NCBI GenBank assembly: GCA_964036315.1
Contig: CAXIWW010000817.1
Coordinates: 5,677,501-5,741,500, forward strand
Length of the DNA: 64,000 bases
Source: Acanthosepion esculentum
Taxonomy: Eukaryota > Mollusca > Cephalopoda > Sepiida > Sepiidae
Direction of reading: 5' to 3'
Of the stretch, positions 49,750 through 61,665 are shown one piece after another. Below the pieces are notes generated by a model. That model was given only the letters and a program-made list of their open reading frames with translations. It made no database searches and had not been told where the DNA came from. A program made the translations under genes and the position numbers. Position 1 is the first letter of the stretch, and every line of letters begins with the position of its first letter.

Positions 49750-51119
49750 GGATTTTTCATTTGGTCAGATAGTAAAAAGTACAGCTTTAACCATGTGCCC
49801 GGTATGTCGTCTGACAATTTACAGCGTCCGAATTCCAGTGTGCACAATAAGACTGCATTTCTAATTTTTCTTTTTATCGAATTCACAAAATATTGGTGAC
49901 AAAATGTCGGGAATTTTTAGACTTATGCATAATACCAAATGTTTTTTCTACACCTTGATAAGAGTCGAGGCGAAATTCAGCGATATGGGGACTTGTGTTA
50001 GCTCATTTGCGGAAATTTTCATGCGGCCCTCAACTGGGAAATCAGTCATATTTCAGTTCTTTATAACTTTTTTCCATTAAAAGAAATATTTTAAAAATGG
50101 TTATCAATTTGTGTGCAATTATTTGATTTGTCTATGTTTACAGGGATTTTTCATTTGGTCAGATAGTAAAAAGTACAGCTTTCACCATGTGCGCGGTATG
50201 TCGTCTAACAATTTACAGCGTCCGAATTCCAGTTTGCACAATAAGACTGCATTTCGAATTTTTCTTTTTTATAGAATCCACAAAATATTGCTGTCCAATT
50301 GTCGGGAATTTCTTGCCTTATCCATAATTACTAAAGTTTTTTCGACACCTTCATTAGAGTCGAGACAAAATTCAACGGTATGTGTACTTGTGTTAGCTCA
50401 TTTGCGGACATTTTCATGCGGTCCTAAATTTGGAAATCAGTCATATTTCAGTTGTTTATAACTTTTTTCCAGTAATAGAATTATTTTCAAAATGTGTATC
50501 AAATTGTGTGCAATTATTTGATTTGTCTATGTTTACAGGGATTTTCAATTTGGTCAGATAGTAAAAAGTACACCTTTCACTATGTGCATGGTATGTCGTC
50601 TGACAATGTACAGCCTCCAAATTCCAGTGTCAACAATAAGACTGCATTTCTATTTTTTCCTTTTTATCGAATCCACTAAATATTGGAGACTAATTGTCGA
50701 AAATTTCTTGCCTTGTCCATAATTACAAAAGTTTTTTTTACAGCTTGAATAGAGTCGAGGCGAAATTCAACGATATGGGGACTTGTGTTAGCTCATTTGC
50801 GGAAATTTTCATGTAGCCCTAAACTGGGAAATCAGTCATATTTCACTTTTTTATAAATTTTCCATTAAAAGAAATATTTACAAAATGGGAATCAAATTGT
50901 GTGCAAGTATTTTATTTGTCTATGTCTACAGGGATTTTTCATTTGGTCAGATTGTAAAAAGTACAGCTTTCACCATATGCTCGGTATGTCGTCTGACAAT
51001 ATACAGCATCCGAATTCCAGTGTGCACAATAAGACTGCATTTCTAATTTTTCCATTTTATCAAATCCACAAAATATTGGTGTGCAATTGTCGGGAATTTC
51101 TGGCCTTATCCATAATTAC
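49750..51119 (+). repeat. Family B satellite, right arm of block 2, first forward part
   Basis: About 3.5 B units beginning inside a unit at GGGATTTTTCATTTGGTC. Units here are somewhat diverged (for example AATGTGTATC near 50490). The array stops at CATAATTAC (51119), where the same text restarts in reverse after a 12-base spacer. Open frames at 50111-50461 and 50899-51135 are the recurring B translation. Confidence 0.93.
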
Positions 51120-51148
51120 GAAAAAACTTTTGTAATTATGGATAAGGC
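51103..51148. repeat. Head-to-head B palindrome centre
   Basis: A 17-base arm at 51103-51119 (GCCTTATCCATAATTAC) is followed by a 12-base spacer and its perfect reverse complement at 51132-51148. Similarity continues outward with a few mismatches, because the flanking DNA is B in opposite orientations. The arms of the larger imperfect palindrome are over 1 kb long. Confidence 0.92.
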
Positions 51149-53304
51149 AAGAAATTCTCGACAATTGGACACCAATATTATGCGGATTCTATAAAAGGCA
51201 AAATTACAAATGCAGTCTTATTGTGCACACTGGAATTCGGACGCTGTAAATTGTCAGACGACATACAGCCCACATGGTGAAAGCTGTACTTTTTACTATC
51301 TGACCAAATGAAAAATCCCTGTAAACATAGACAAATCAAATAATTGCACAAAATTTGCTACCCATTTTGAAAATATTTCTTTTACTCGAGAATAATTTAT
51401 AAACAAGTGAAATATGCATGTCAATTTCCTCAAATGAGATAACACAAGTCCCCACACCGTTGAATTTCGCCTCAACTCTATTCAAGGTGTAGGAAAATTT
51501 TTTGTAGTTATGGATAAGGCAAGAATATCCCGACAATTGGACACCAATATTTAGTGGATTCGATAAAAAGGAAAAATTAGAAATGCAGTCTTATTGTGCA
51601 CACTGGAATTCGGACGCTGTAAATTGTCAGACGACATACCGCGCACATGCTGAAAGTTGTACTTTTTACTAGCTGACCAAATGAAAAATCCCTGTATACA
51701 TAGAACAACCAAATAATTGCACACAATTTGTTAACCATTTTGAAAATATTTCTTTTACTGGAAAAAAGTTAAAAAACAAGTGAATTATGAGTGATTACCC
51801 AGGTTAGGTCCGCATGACAATTTCCGCAAATGAGCTAACACAAGTCCCCATCCCGCTGAATTTCGCCTCGACTTTATTCAATGTGTCGAAAAAACATTTG
51901 TAATGATGGATAAGGTAAGAAATTCCCGACAATTGGACACCAATATTTTGTGGATTCGATAAAAAGGAAAAATTAGAAATGCAGTCTTATTGTGCACACT
52001 GGAATTCGGACGCTGTAAATTGTCAGACGACATACAGCGCACATGGTGAAAGCTGTGCTTTTTGCTATCTGACCAAATGAAAAATCCCTGTAAACATAGA
52101 CAAATCAAATAATTGCACACAATTTGATACCCATTTTGAAAATATTTCTTTTACTGGAAAAAAGTTATAAACAAGTGAAATATGACTGATTTCCCAGTTT
52201 AGGGCCGCATGACAATTTCCGCAAATGAGCTAACACAAGTCCCCATACAGTTGAATTTCGCCTCGGCTCTATTCAAGGTGTCGAAAAATCTTTTGTAATT
52301 ATGGATAAGGCAAGAAATTCCCGACAATTGGACACCAATATTTTGTGGATACTTTAAAAAGGAAAAATTAGAATATAGTCTTATTGAGCACACTGGAATT
52401 CGGAAACTGTAAATTGTCAGACGACATACCGCGCACATGGTGAAATCTGTACTTTTTACTATCTGACCAAATGAAAAATCCCTGTATACATAGAACAACC
52501 AAATAATTGCACACAATTTGATATCCATTTTGAAAATATTTCTTTTTCTGGAAAAAATTATAAACAATGAATTATGACTGATTACCCAGTTTAGGTCCGC
52601 ATGACAATTTCCGTAAATGATTTAACACTAGTCGCCATATCGTTGAACTTCGCCTCGACACTTTTCAATGTGTCGAAAAAACTTTTGTAATTACGGATAA
52701 GGCAAGAAATTCTCGACAATTGGACACCAATATTTTGTTGATTCGATGAAATGGAAAAATTAGAAATGCAGTCTTATTGTGCACACTGTAATTCGGACGC
52801 TGTAAATTGTCAGACGACATACAGCCCACATGGTGAAAGCTGTACTTTTTACTATCTGACCAAATGAAAAATCCCTGTAAACATAGACAAATCAAATAAT
52901 TGCACACAATTTGATTCCCATTTGAAAATATTTTTTTTACTGGAAAAAGTTATGAACAAGTGAAATATGACTGATTTCCCAGTTTAGGGCCGCATGACAA
53001 TTTCCGCAAATGAGCTAACACAAGTCCCCATACCGTTGAATTTCGATTCGACTCTATGAAATGTGTTGAAAATCTTTTGTAATTATGGATAAGGCAAGAA
53101 ATTCACGACAATTGGACAGCAATATTTTGTGGATTCTATAAAAAAAAGAAAATTTACAAATGCACTCTTATTGTGCACACTGGAATTTGGACGCTGTAAA
53201 TTGTCAGACGACATACCGCGCACATGGTGAAAGTTGTAATTTTTACTATCTGACCAAATGATACATCCCTGTAAACATAGACAAACCAAATAATTTCACA
53301 CAAT
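51121..53304 (-). repeat. Family B satellite, inverted part, right arm of block 2
   Basis: About 5.5 B units in reverse orientation (CTATCTGACCAAATGAAAA, CACTGGAATTCGGACG). The segment is bounded by the palindrome at 51103-51148 and by a B minus to B plus join at 53302-53305 where AATT fits both sides. Minus-strand frames of 66-122 codons are the same translation seen in forward B. The two boundaries lie at different phases of the unit, so this is not a simple flip of whole units. Confidence 0.93.
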
Positions 53305-55413
53305 TGTCGAGAATTTCTTGCCTTATCCATAATTACAAAAGTTTTTTCGGCACCTTGATTAGAGTCGATTCGAAATTCAACGGTATGGGGACTTGTGTTA
53401 GCTCATTTGAGGAAATTGTCATGCGGCCCTAAACTGGGAAATCAGTCATATTTCACTTGTTTATAACGTTTTTCCAGTAAAAGAAATATTTTCAAAATGG
53501 TTATCAAATTGTGTGCAATTATTTGATTTGTCTATGTTTACAGGGATTTTTTATTTGGTCAGATAGTAAAAAGTACAGCTTTCACCATGTGCGCGGTATG
53601 TCGTCTGACAATTTACAGCGTCCGAATTCCAGTGTGCACAATAAGACTGCATTTCTAATTTTTCCTTTTTATCGAATCCACAAAATATTGGTGTCCAATT
53701 GTCGCAAATTTCTTATCTTATCCATAATTACAAAAGTTTTTTCGACACCTTGAATAGAGTCGACGCGAAATTCAACGGTATGGGGAATTGTGTTAGCTCA
53801 TTTTTGGAAATTGTCATGCGGCCCTAAACTGGGAAATCAGACATATTTCACTTGTTTATACCTTTTTTCCAGTAAAAGATATATTTTCAAAATGGGTATC
53901 AAATTATGTGCAATTATTTGACTTCTCTGTGTATACAGGGATTTTTCATTTGCTCAGATAGTAAAAAGTACAGCTTTCACCATGTGCGCGGTATGTCGTC
54001 TGACAATTTACAGCGGCCGAATTCCAGTGTGCACAATAAGACTGCATTTCTACTTTTTCCTTTTTATAGAATCCACAAAATATTGCTGTCTAATAGTCGA
54101 GAATTTCTTACCGGATCCATAATTACAAAAGTTATTTCGTCAAATTGAAGAGAGTCGATCCGAAATTCAACGGTATGGGGACTTGTGTTAGCTCATTTGC
54201 GGAAATTTTCATGCGCCCCTAAACTGGGAAATCAGTCATATTTCAATTTTTTATAACTTTTTTCCAGTAAAAGAAATCTTTTCAAAATGGGTATCAAATT
54301 GTGTGCAATTATTCGATTGGTCTATCTATACAGGGATTTTTTCATTTCGTCAGATAGTAAAAAGTACAGATTTCACCATGTGCGCGGTATGTCGTCTGAC
54401 AATTTACAGCGTCCGAATTCCAATGTGCACAATAAGAATGCATTTCTAATTTTTCCTTTTCATAGAATCCACAAAATATTTGTGTCCAATTGTCGGGAAT
54501 TTCTTGCCTTATCCATAATTTCAAAAAGTTTTTTCGACACCTTGATTAGAGTCGAGTCGAAATTCAACGGTATGGGGACTTGTGTTAGCTCATTTTTGGA
54601 AATTGTCATGCGGCCCTAAACTGGGAAATCAGTCATATTTCACTTGTTTATAACTTTTTTCCAGTAAAAGAAATCTTTTCAAAATGGGTATCTAATTGGG
54701 TGCAATTATTTGTCTTCTCTGTGTATACAGGGATTTTTCATTTGCTCAGATAGTAAAAAGTACAGCTTTCACCATGTGCGCGGTATGTCGTCTGACAATT
54801 TACAGCGTCCGAATTCCAGTGTGCACAATAAGACTGGATTTCTAATTTTTCATTTTTATAGAATCCACAAAATATTCCTGTCCAATTGTCGGAAGTTTCT
54901 TGCCTTATCCATAATTACAAAAGTTTTTTCGACACATTGAATAGAGTCGAGGCGAAATTCAACGGTATGGGGACTTGTCTCAGCTCATTTGCGCAAATTT
55001 TCATGCGGCCCTAAACTGGGAAGTCAGTCATATTTCACTTATTTATAAACATTTTCCAGTAAAAGAATTATTTTCAAAATGGGTATCAAAGTGTGTGCAA
55101 TTATTTGATTTGTCTATATATACAGGGATTTTTCATTTGGTCAGATAGTAAAAAGTACAGCTTTCCCCACGTGCGCGGTATGTCGTCTGACAATTTACAG
55201 CTTCCGAATTCCAGTGTGAACAATAAGACTGCATTTCTAATTTTTTCCGTTTTATCGAATCCACAAAATATTGGTGTCCAATTGTCGGGAATTTCTTACC
55301 TTATCCATAATTACAAAAGTTTTTTTCGACACTTTGAATAGAGTGGAGGCAAAATTCAACGATATGGCGACTAGTGTTAACTCATTTGCGGAAATTGTCA
55401 TGCGGTCCTAAAC
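53305..55413 (+). repeat. Family B satellite, right arm of block 2, second forward part
   Basis: About 5.3 B units; CAGGGATTTTT-type landmarks at 53541 and 53936 give a period of 395 bp. It ends at CGGTCCTAAAC, directly before A, in the same unit phase as at 19631. Open frames of about 80 codons recur once per unit (53511, 53906, 54710, 55093). Confidence 0.93.
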
Positions 55414-55475
55414 GGTCCACATTTGAGCGTCTTTTTAGATTCAGTCCAGCAGCATGGACCTGTTGGCTTCTGGCG
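55403..55475 (+). other. B-to-A junction, copy 2
   Basis: B ends at CTAAAC (55413) and A begins at GGTCCACATTTGAGCG. The first A monomer has the same two deletions as at 19632 (GTCTTTTTAGATTC and CATGGACCTGTTGG). Sharing of private deletions next to the same breakpoint indicates common descent rather than independent joining. Confidence 0.88.
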
Positions 55476-56280
55476 CATATTTGAGCGTCTAATGTAAAAA
55501 GATAAACTACGTCCAGCAGCATTGACACGGATCTGTTGGTTTCCGGTCCATATTTTTGCATCTAATGAAAGATTTTAGATTACGCCCAGCAGCATGGCCT
55601 CTGACCTGTGGGCTTCCGGTCCATATTTGAGCGTCTTGTGTAAGATGATACAGTACGTCCAGTAGCCCTGTTTCTGACCTCTTGGTTTCTGTTGCATATT
55701 TGATCGTCTAATGTAAAAAGATAAACTACGTCCAGCAGCATGGCCTCTGACATGTTGGCTTCCGGTCCATATTTGAGCGTCTTGTGTAAGATGATACACT
55801 AAGTGAGGCAGCCCTGTTTCTGATCTGTTGGCTTCTGGTGCATATATGAGCGTCTAATGTAAAATGATAAACTATGTCAAACAGCATGGCCTCTGATCTG
55901 TCGGTTTCCGGTCCATATTTGAGCGTCTAAAGTAAGATTTTAGATTCCGTCCAACAGCATGGCTTCTGATCTGTTGTTTTCCGGTCCATATTTGAGCGTC
56001 TAATGTAAGATTTCAAAGTACCTCCAGCAGCATGGCCTCTGACCTCTTGGCTTCCGGTCCACATTTGAGCGTCTAATGTAAGATTTTAGACTACGTCCAG
56101 CAGCATAGCCTCTGACTTGTTGGCTTCCGGTTCATATTTGAGCGTCTTGTATAAGATGATACACTAGGTCCAGCAGCCATGATTCTGATCTCTTGGTTTC
56201 TGGTGCATATTTCATCTTCTTATGTAAAAAGATAAACTACGTCCATCAGCATGGACTCTTATCTGTTGGTTTCCGGTCCA

Positions 56281-58310
56281 TATTTGAGCGTCTAATGTAA
56301 GATTTTAGACTACGTCCAGCAGCATGGCCTCTGACCTGTTGGCTTCCGGTCCATATTTGAGCGCCTTGTGTAAGATGATACACTACGTCCAGCAGCCCTG
56401 TTTCTGATCTCTTGGTTTCTGGTGCATATTTGAGCGTCTAATGTAAAAAGATAAACTACGTCCAGCAGCATGGCCACGGATCTGTTGGTTTCCGGTCCAT
56501 ATTTGAGCGTCTAATGTAAGATTTTACATGACGTCCAGCAGCATGGCCTCTGACCTGTTGGCTTCCGGTCCATATTTGAGCCTCTCGTGTAAGATGATAC
56601 ACTACATCCAGCAGCCCTGTTTCTGATCTCTTGGTTTCTGGTGCATATTTGAGCGTCTAATGTAAAAAGATAAAGTACGTCCAGCAGCATGGCCACGGAT
56701 TTGTTGGTTTCCGGTCCATATTTGAGCGTCTAGTGTAAGATTTTAGACTACGTCCAGCAGCATGGCCTCTGACCTGTTGGCTTCCGGTCCATATTTGAGC
56801 GTCTTGTGTAAGATGATTCACTACGTCAATGCAAGCCTGTTTCTGATCTCTTGGTTTCTGGTGCATATGTTAGCGTCTAATGCAAAATGATAAGCTACTA
56901 CCAGCAGAATGAACTCTGATCTGTTGGTTTCCGGTCCATATTTGAGCGTCTAATGTAAGATTTTAGACTACGTCCAGCAGCATGGCCTCTGACCTGTTGG
57001 CTTCCGGTCCAGGTTTTAGCGTCTTGTGTAACATGATACATTACGTCCAGCAGCCATGATTCTGATCTGTTCGTTTCTGGTGCATATTTGAGCTTCTAAT
57101 GTAAGATTTTAGACGACGCCCAGCAGCATGGCCTCTGACCTGTTGGCTTCCGGTCCATGTTTGAGCGTCTTGTGTAAGATGACACATTACGTCCAGCAGC
57201 CCTGTTTCTGATCTCTTGGTTTCTGGCGCATATTTGAGCGTCTAATGTAAAAAGATAAACTACGTCCAGCAGCATGGCCTCTGATCTGTTGGTTTCCGGT
57301 CCACATTTGAGCCTCTAATGTAAGATATTACATGACGTCCCGCAGCATAGCCTCTGATCTGTTGGTTTCCGGTCCTTATTTGTGCGTGTTATGTAAGATT
57401 TTAGACTCCTTCCAGCAGCATAGTCTCTGACCTGTTGGCTTCCGGTCGATATTTGAGCGTCTTGTGTAAGTTGATACACTACGTCCAGCAGCCATGATTC
57501 TGATCTGTTTGTTTCTGGTACATATTTGAGCTTCTAATGTAAAAAGATAAACTACCACCAGCAGCATGGCCTCTGACCTGTTGGTTTCCCGTCCATATTT
57601 GAGCGCCTAATGTAAGTTTTTAGACTACCACCAGCAGCATGGCCTCTGACCTGTTGGTTTCCGGTCAATATTTAAGCTTCTAACGTAAGATTTTAGACTA
57701 TATGCAGCAGCATTGCCTCTGATCTGTTGGCTTCCGGTCCATATTTGAGCGTCTTGTGTAAGATGATACACTACGTCCAGCAGCCATGATTCTGATCTGT
57801 TGGTTTCTTGCACATATTTGGGCTTCTAATGTAAAAATATAAACTACGTCCTGTAGCATGGCCTCTGATCTGTTGGTTTCCGTTCCATATTTGAGCGTCT
57901 TGTGTAAGATGAAACACTACGTCTAGCATCCCTGTTTCTGATCTCTTGGTTTCTGGTGCATATTTGAGCGTCTAATGTAAAAAGATAAACTACGCCAGCA
58001 GCATGGCCTCTGACCTGTTGGTTTCCGGTCCATATTTGAGCGTCTAATATAAGATTTTAGACTACGTCAAGCACCATGGCCTCTGACCTGTTGGCGTCCG
58101 GTCCGTATTTGAGCGTCTTGTGTAAGATGATACACTACGTCTAGCAGCAATGATTCTGATCTGTTGGTTACTGGTCCATATTTTGAGCGTCTAATGTAAA
58201 AGGATAAATTACGTCCACCAGCATGGCCTCAGATCTGTAGGTTTCCGGTCCATATTTGAGCGTCTAATGTAAGATTTTAGACTACGTCCAGCAGCATGGC
58301 CTCTGACCTG
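56281..58310 (+). repeat. Family A segmental duplication, copy 1
   Basis: Matches about 59490-61665. Markers include GAGCGCCTTGTG (56359 and 59573, offset 3214), CCAGGTTTTAGCG (57009 and 60221, offset 3212) and CTAGCAGCAATG (58141 and 61498, offset 3357). Near 56511 and 59943 the offset is 3432. The offset changes by about 219 (one trimer) and 146 (two monomers), so later exchanges were in whole monomers. Limits are approximate. Confidence 0.78.
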
Positions 58311-59489
58311 TTGGCTTCCGGTCCATATTTGAGCGCCTTGTGTAAGATGATACACTACGTCCAGCTGCCCTGCCCTGTTTCTGATCTCTTGGTTTCTGGT
58401 GCATATTTGAGCGTCTAATGTAAAAAGGTAAACTACGTCCAGCAGCATGGCCACGGATCTGTTGGTTTCCGGTCCATATTTGAGCGTCTAATGTAAGATT
58501 TTAGATTACGCCCAGCAGCATACCCTCTGACCTGTTGGCTACCGGTCCATATTTGAGCGTCTTGTGTAAGATGATACAGTACGTCCAGTAGCCCTGTTTC
58601 TGATCTCTTGGTTTCTGGTGCATATTTGATCGTCTAATGTAAAAAGATAAACTACGACCAGCAGCATGGCCTCTGACCTGTTGGCTTCCGGTCCATATTT
58701 GAGCGACATGTGTAAGATGATACACTACGTCCAGCAGCCCTGTTTCTGATCTCTTGGTTTTTGGTGCATATTTGAGCGTCAAATGTAAAAAGTTAAATTA
58801 CGTCAAGCAGCATAGCTTCTGATCTATTGGTTTCCGTCCATATTTGAGCGTCTTATGTAAGATTTTAGACTACGTCCAGCAGCATGGCGTCTGACCTGTT
58901 GGCTACCGGTCCATATTTGATCCTCTTGTGTAAGATGATACAATACGTCCAGCAGCCCTTTTTCTGATCTCTTGGTTTCTGGTGCATATGTGAGCGTCTA
59001 ATGTAAAAAGATAAACTATGTCCAGCAGCATAGCTTCTGTTCCGGTTGTTTCCGTCCATATTTGAGCGTCTAATGTAAGTTTTAGACTACGACCAGCAGC
59101 ATAGCCTCTGACTTGTTGGCTTCAGGTCCATATTTGAGCGTCTTGTGTAACATGATAAACTACGTGCAGCAGCACTCTTTCTGATCTGTTGGTTTCTGGT
59201 GCATATTTGAGCGTCTAATTTAAAAAGATAAACTACTTCCAGCAGCATGGCCTTTGATCTGTTGGTTTCCGGTCCATATATGAGCGACTAATGTAAGATT
59301 TTAGACTACGTCCAGCAGCATGGCCTCTGAGCTGTGTGCTTCCGGTCCATATTTGAGCGTCTTGTGTAAGATGATACACTACGTCTAGCAGCCAAGATTC
59401 TGATCTCTTGGTTTCTGGTGCATATTTGATCGTCTTATGTAAAAAGATAAACTACGTCCAGCAGCATGGCCTCTTTCTGTTGGTTTCCG

Positions 59490-61665
59490 GTCCATATTTG
59501 AGCGTCTAATGTAAGATTTTAGACTACGTCCAGCAGCATGGCCTCTGACCTGTTGGCTTCCGGTCCATATTTGAGCGCCTTGTGTAAGATGATACACTAC
59601 GTCCAGCAGCCCTGTTTCTCATCTCTTGGTTTCTGGTGCATATTTGAGCGTCTAATGTAAAATGATAAACTACGTCCAGCAGCATGGCCACGGATCTGTT
59701 GGTTTCCGGTCCATATTTGAGCGTCTAATGTAAGATTTTAGACTACGTCCTGTAGATGGCCTCTGACCTTTTGGCTTCCGGTCAATATTTGAGCGTCTTG
59801 TGTACGATGATACACTACGTCCAGCAGCCCTGTTTCTGATCTCTTGGTTTCTGGTGCATATTTGAGCGTCTAATGTTAAAAGATAAACTACGTCCAGCAG
59901 AATGGCCTCTGATCTGTTGGTTTCCGGTCCATATTTGAGCGTCTAATGTAAGATTTTACATGACGTCCAGCAGCATGGCCTCTGACCTGTTGGCTTCCGG
60001 TCCATATTTGAGCCTCTCGTGTAAGATGATACACTACGTCCAGCAGCCATTATTCTGATCTCTTGGTTTCTGGTGCATATTTGAGCGTCTAATGTAAAAA
60101 GATAAAGTACGCCCAGCAGCATGGCCACGGATTTGTTGGTTTCCGGTCCATATTTGAGCGTCTAATGTAAGATTTTAGACTACGTCCAGCAGCATGGCCT
60201 CTGACCTGTTGGCTTCCGGTCCAGGTTTTAGCGTCTTGTGTAACATGATACATTACGTCCAGCAGCCATGATTCTGATCTGTTCGTTTCTGGTGCATATT
60301 TGAGCTTCTAATGTAAGATTTTAGACGACGCCCAGCAGCATGGCCTCTGACCTGTTGGCTTCCGGTCCATGTTTGAGCGTCTTGTGTAAGATGACACATT
60401 ACGTCCAGCAGCCCTGTTTCTGATCTCTTGGTTTCTGGTGCATATTTGAGCGTCTAATGTTAAAAGATAAACTACGTCCAGCAGCATGGCCTCTGATCTG
60501 TTGGTTTCCGGTCCACATTTGAGCCTCTAATGTAAGATATTACATGACGTCCCGCAGCATAGCCTCTGATCTGTTGGTTTCCGGTCCTTATTTGTGCGTG
60601 TTATGTAAGATTTTAGACCCCACCAGCAGCATAGTCTCTGACCTGTTGGCTTCCGGTCCATATTTGAGCATCTTGTGTAAGTTGATACACTACGTCCAGC
60701 AGCCATGATTCTGATCTGTTTGTTTCTGGTACATATTTGAGCTTCGAATGTAAAAAGATAAACTACCACCAGCAGCATGGCCTCTGACCTGTTGGTTTCC
60801 CGTCCATATTTGAGCGCCTAATGTAAATTTTTAGACTACCACCAGCAGCATGGCCTCTGACCTGTTGGTTTCCGGTCAATATTTAAGCGTCTAATGTAAG
60901 ATTTTAGACTATATGCAGCAGCATTGCCTCTGATCTGTTGGCTTCCGGTCCATATTTGAGCGTCTTGTGTAAGATGATACACTACGTCCAGCAGCCATGA
61001 TTCTGATCTGTTGGTTTCTTGCACATATTTGGGCTTCTAATGTAAAAAGATAAACTACGTCCTGTAGCATGGCCTCTGATCTGTTGGTTTCCGTTCCATA
61101 TTTGAGCGTCTTGTGTAAGATGAAACACTACGTCCGGCAGCCATGATTCTGATCTGTTGGTTTCTGGTGCATATTTGAGCGTCTAATATAAAAATATAAA
61201 CTACGCCCAGCAGCATGGCCTCTGATCTGTTGGTTTCGGGTCCACATTTGAGCGTCTTGTGTAAGATGATACACTACGTCTAGCATCCCTGTTTCTGATC
61301 TCTTGGTTTCTGGTGCATATTTGAGCGTCTAATGTAAAAAGATAAACTACGCCAGCAGCATGGCCTCTGACCTGTTGGTTTCCGGTCCATATTTGAGCGT
61401 CTAATATAAGATTTTAGACTACGTCAAGCACCATGGCCTCTGACCTGTTGGCGTCCGGTCCATATTTGAGCGTCTTGTGTAAGATGATACACTACGTCTA
61501 GCAGCAATGATTCTGATCTGTTGGTTACTGGTCCATATTTTGAGCGTCTAATGTAAAAAGATAAACTACGTCCAGCAGCATGGCCTCAGATCTGTAGGTT
61601 TCCGGTCCATATTTGAGCGTCTAATGTAAGATTTTAGACTACGTCCAGCAGCATTGCCTCTGACC
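59490..61665 (+). repeat. Family A segmental duplication, copy 2
   Basis: Counterpart of 56281-58310. Relative to it, this copy has about one extra trimer near 59700-59920, lacks one trimer near 60200, and has two extra monomers near 61130-61275. Elsewhere only scattered single-base differences are visible, for example GTAAATTTTTAG at 60823 against GTAAGTTTTTAG at 57612. Confidence 0.78.

Noticed and set aside
53511..53753. 80-codon frame repeated once per B unit
   Set aside because: It follows the 395-bp unit exactly and is broken in many copies. It has cysteine/aromatic-rich text but no domain I recognise, no consistent upstream signal, and occurs equally in inverted units.
53511..55413. 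B as a transposable element
   Set aside because: No terminal inverted repeats, target duplications, poly-A tail or polymerase-, integrase- or transposase-like motif were seen; units are head-to-tail with array ends at varied phases.
5467..55413. Whole composite as one giant palindrome, because the family order is mirror-symmetric
   Set aside because: The main A, B, C and D arms are in the same orientation on both sides; only short local segments are inverted.
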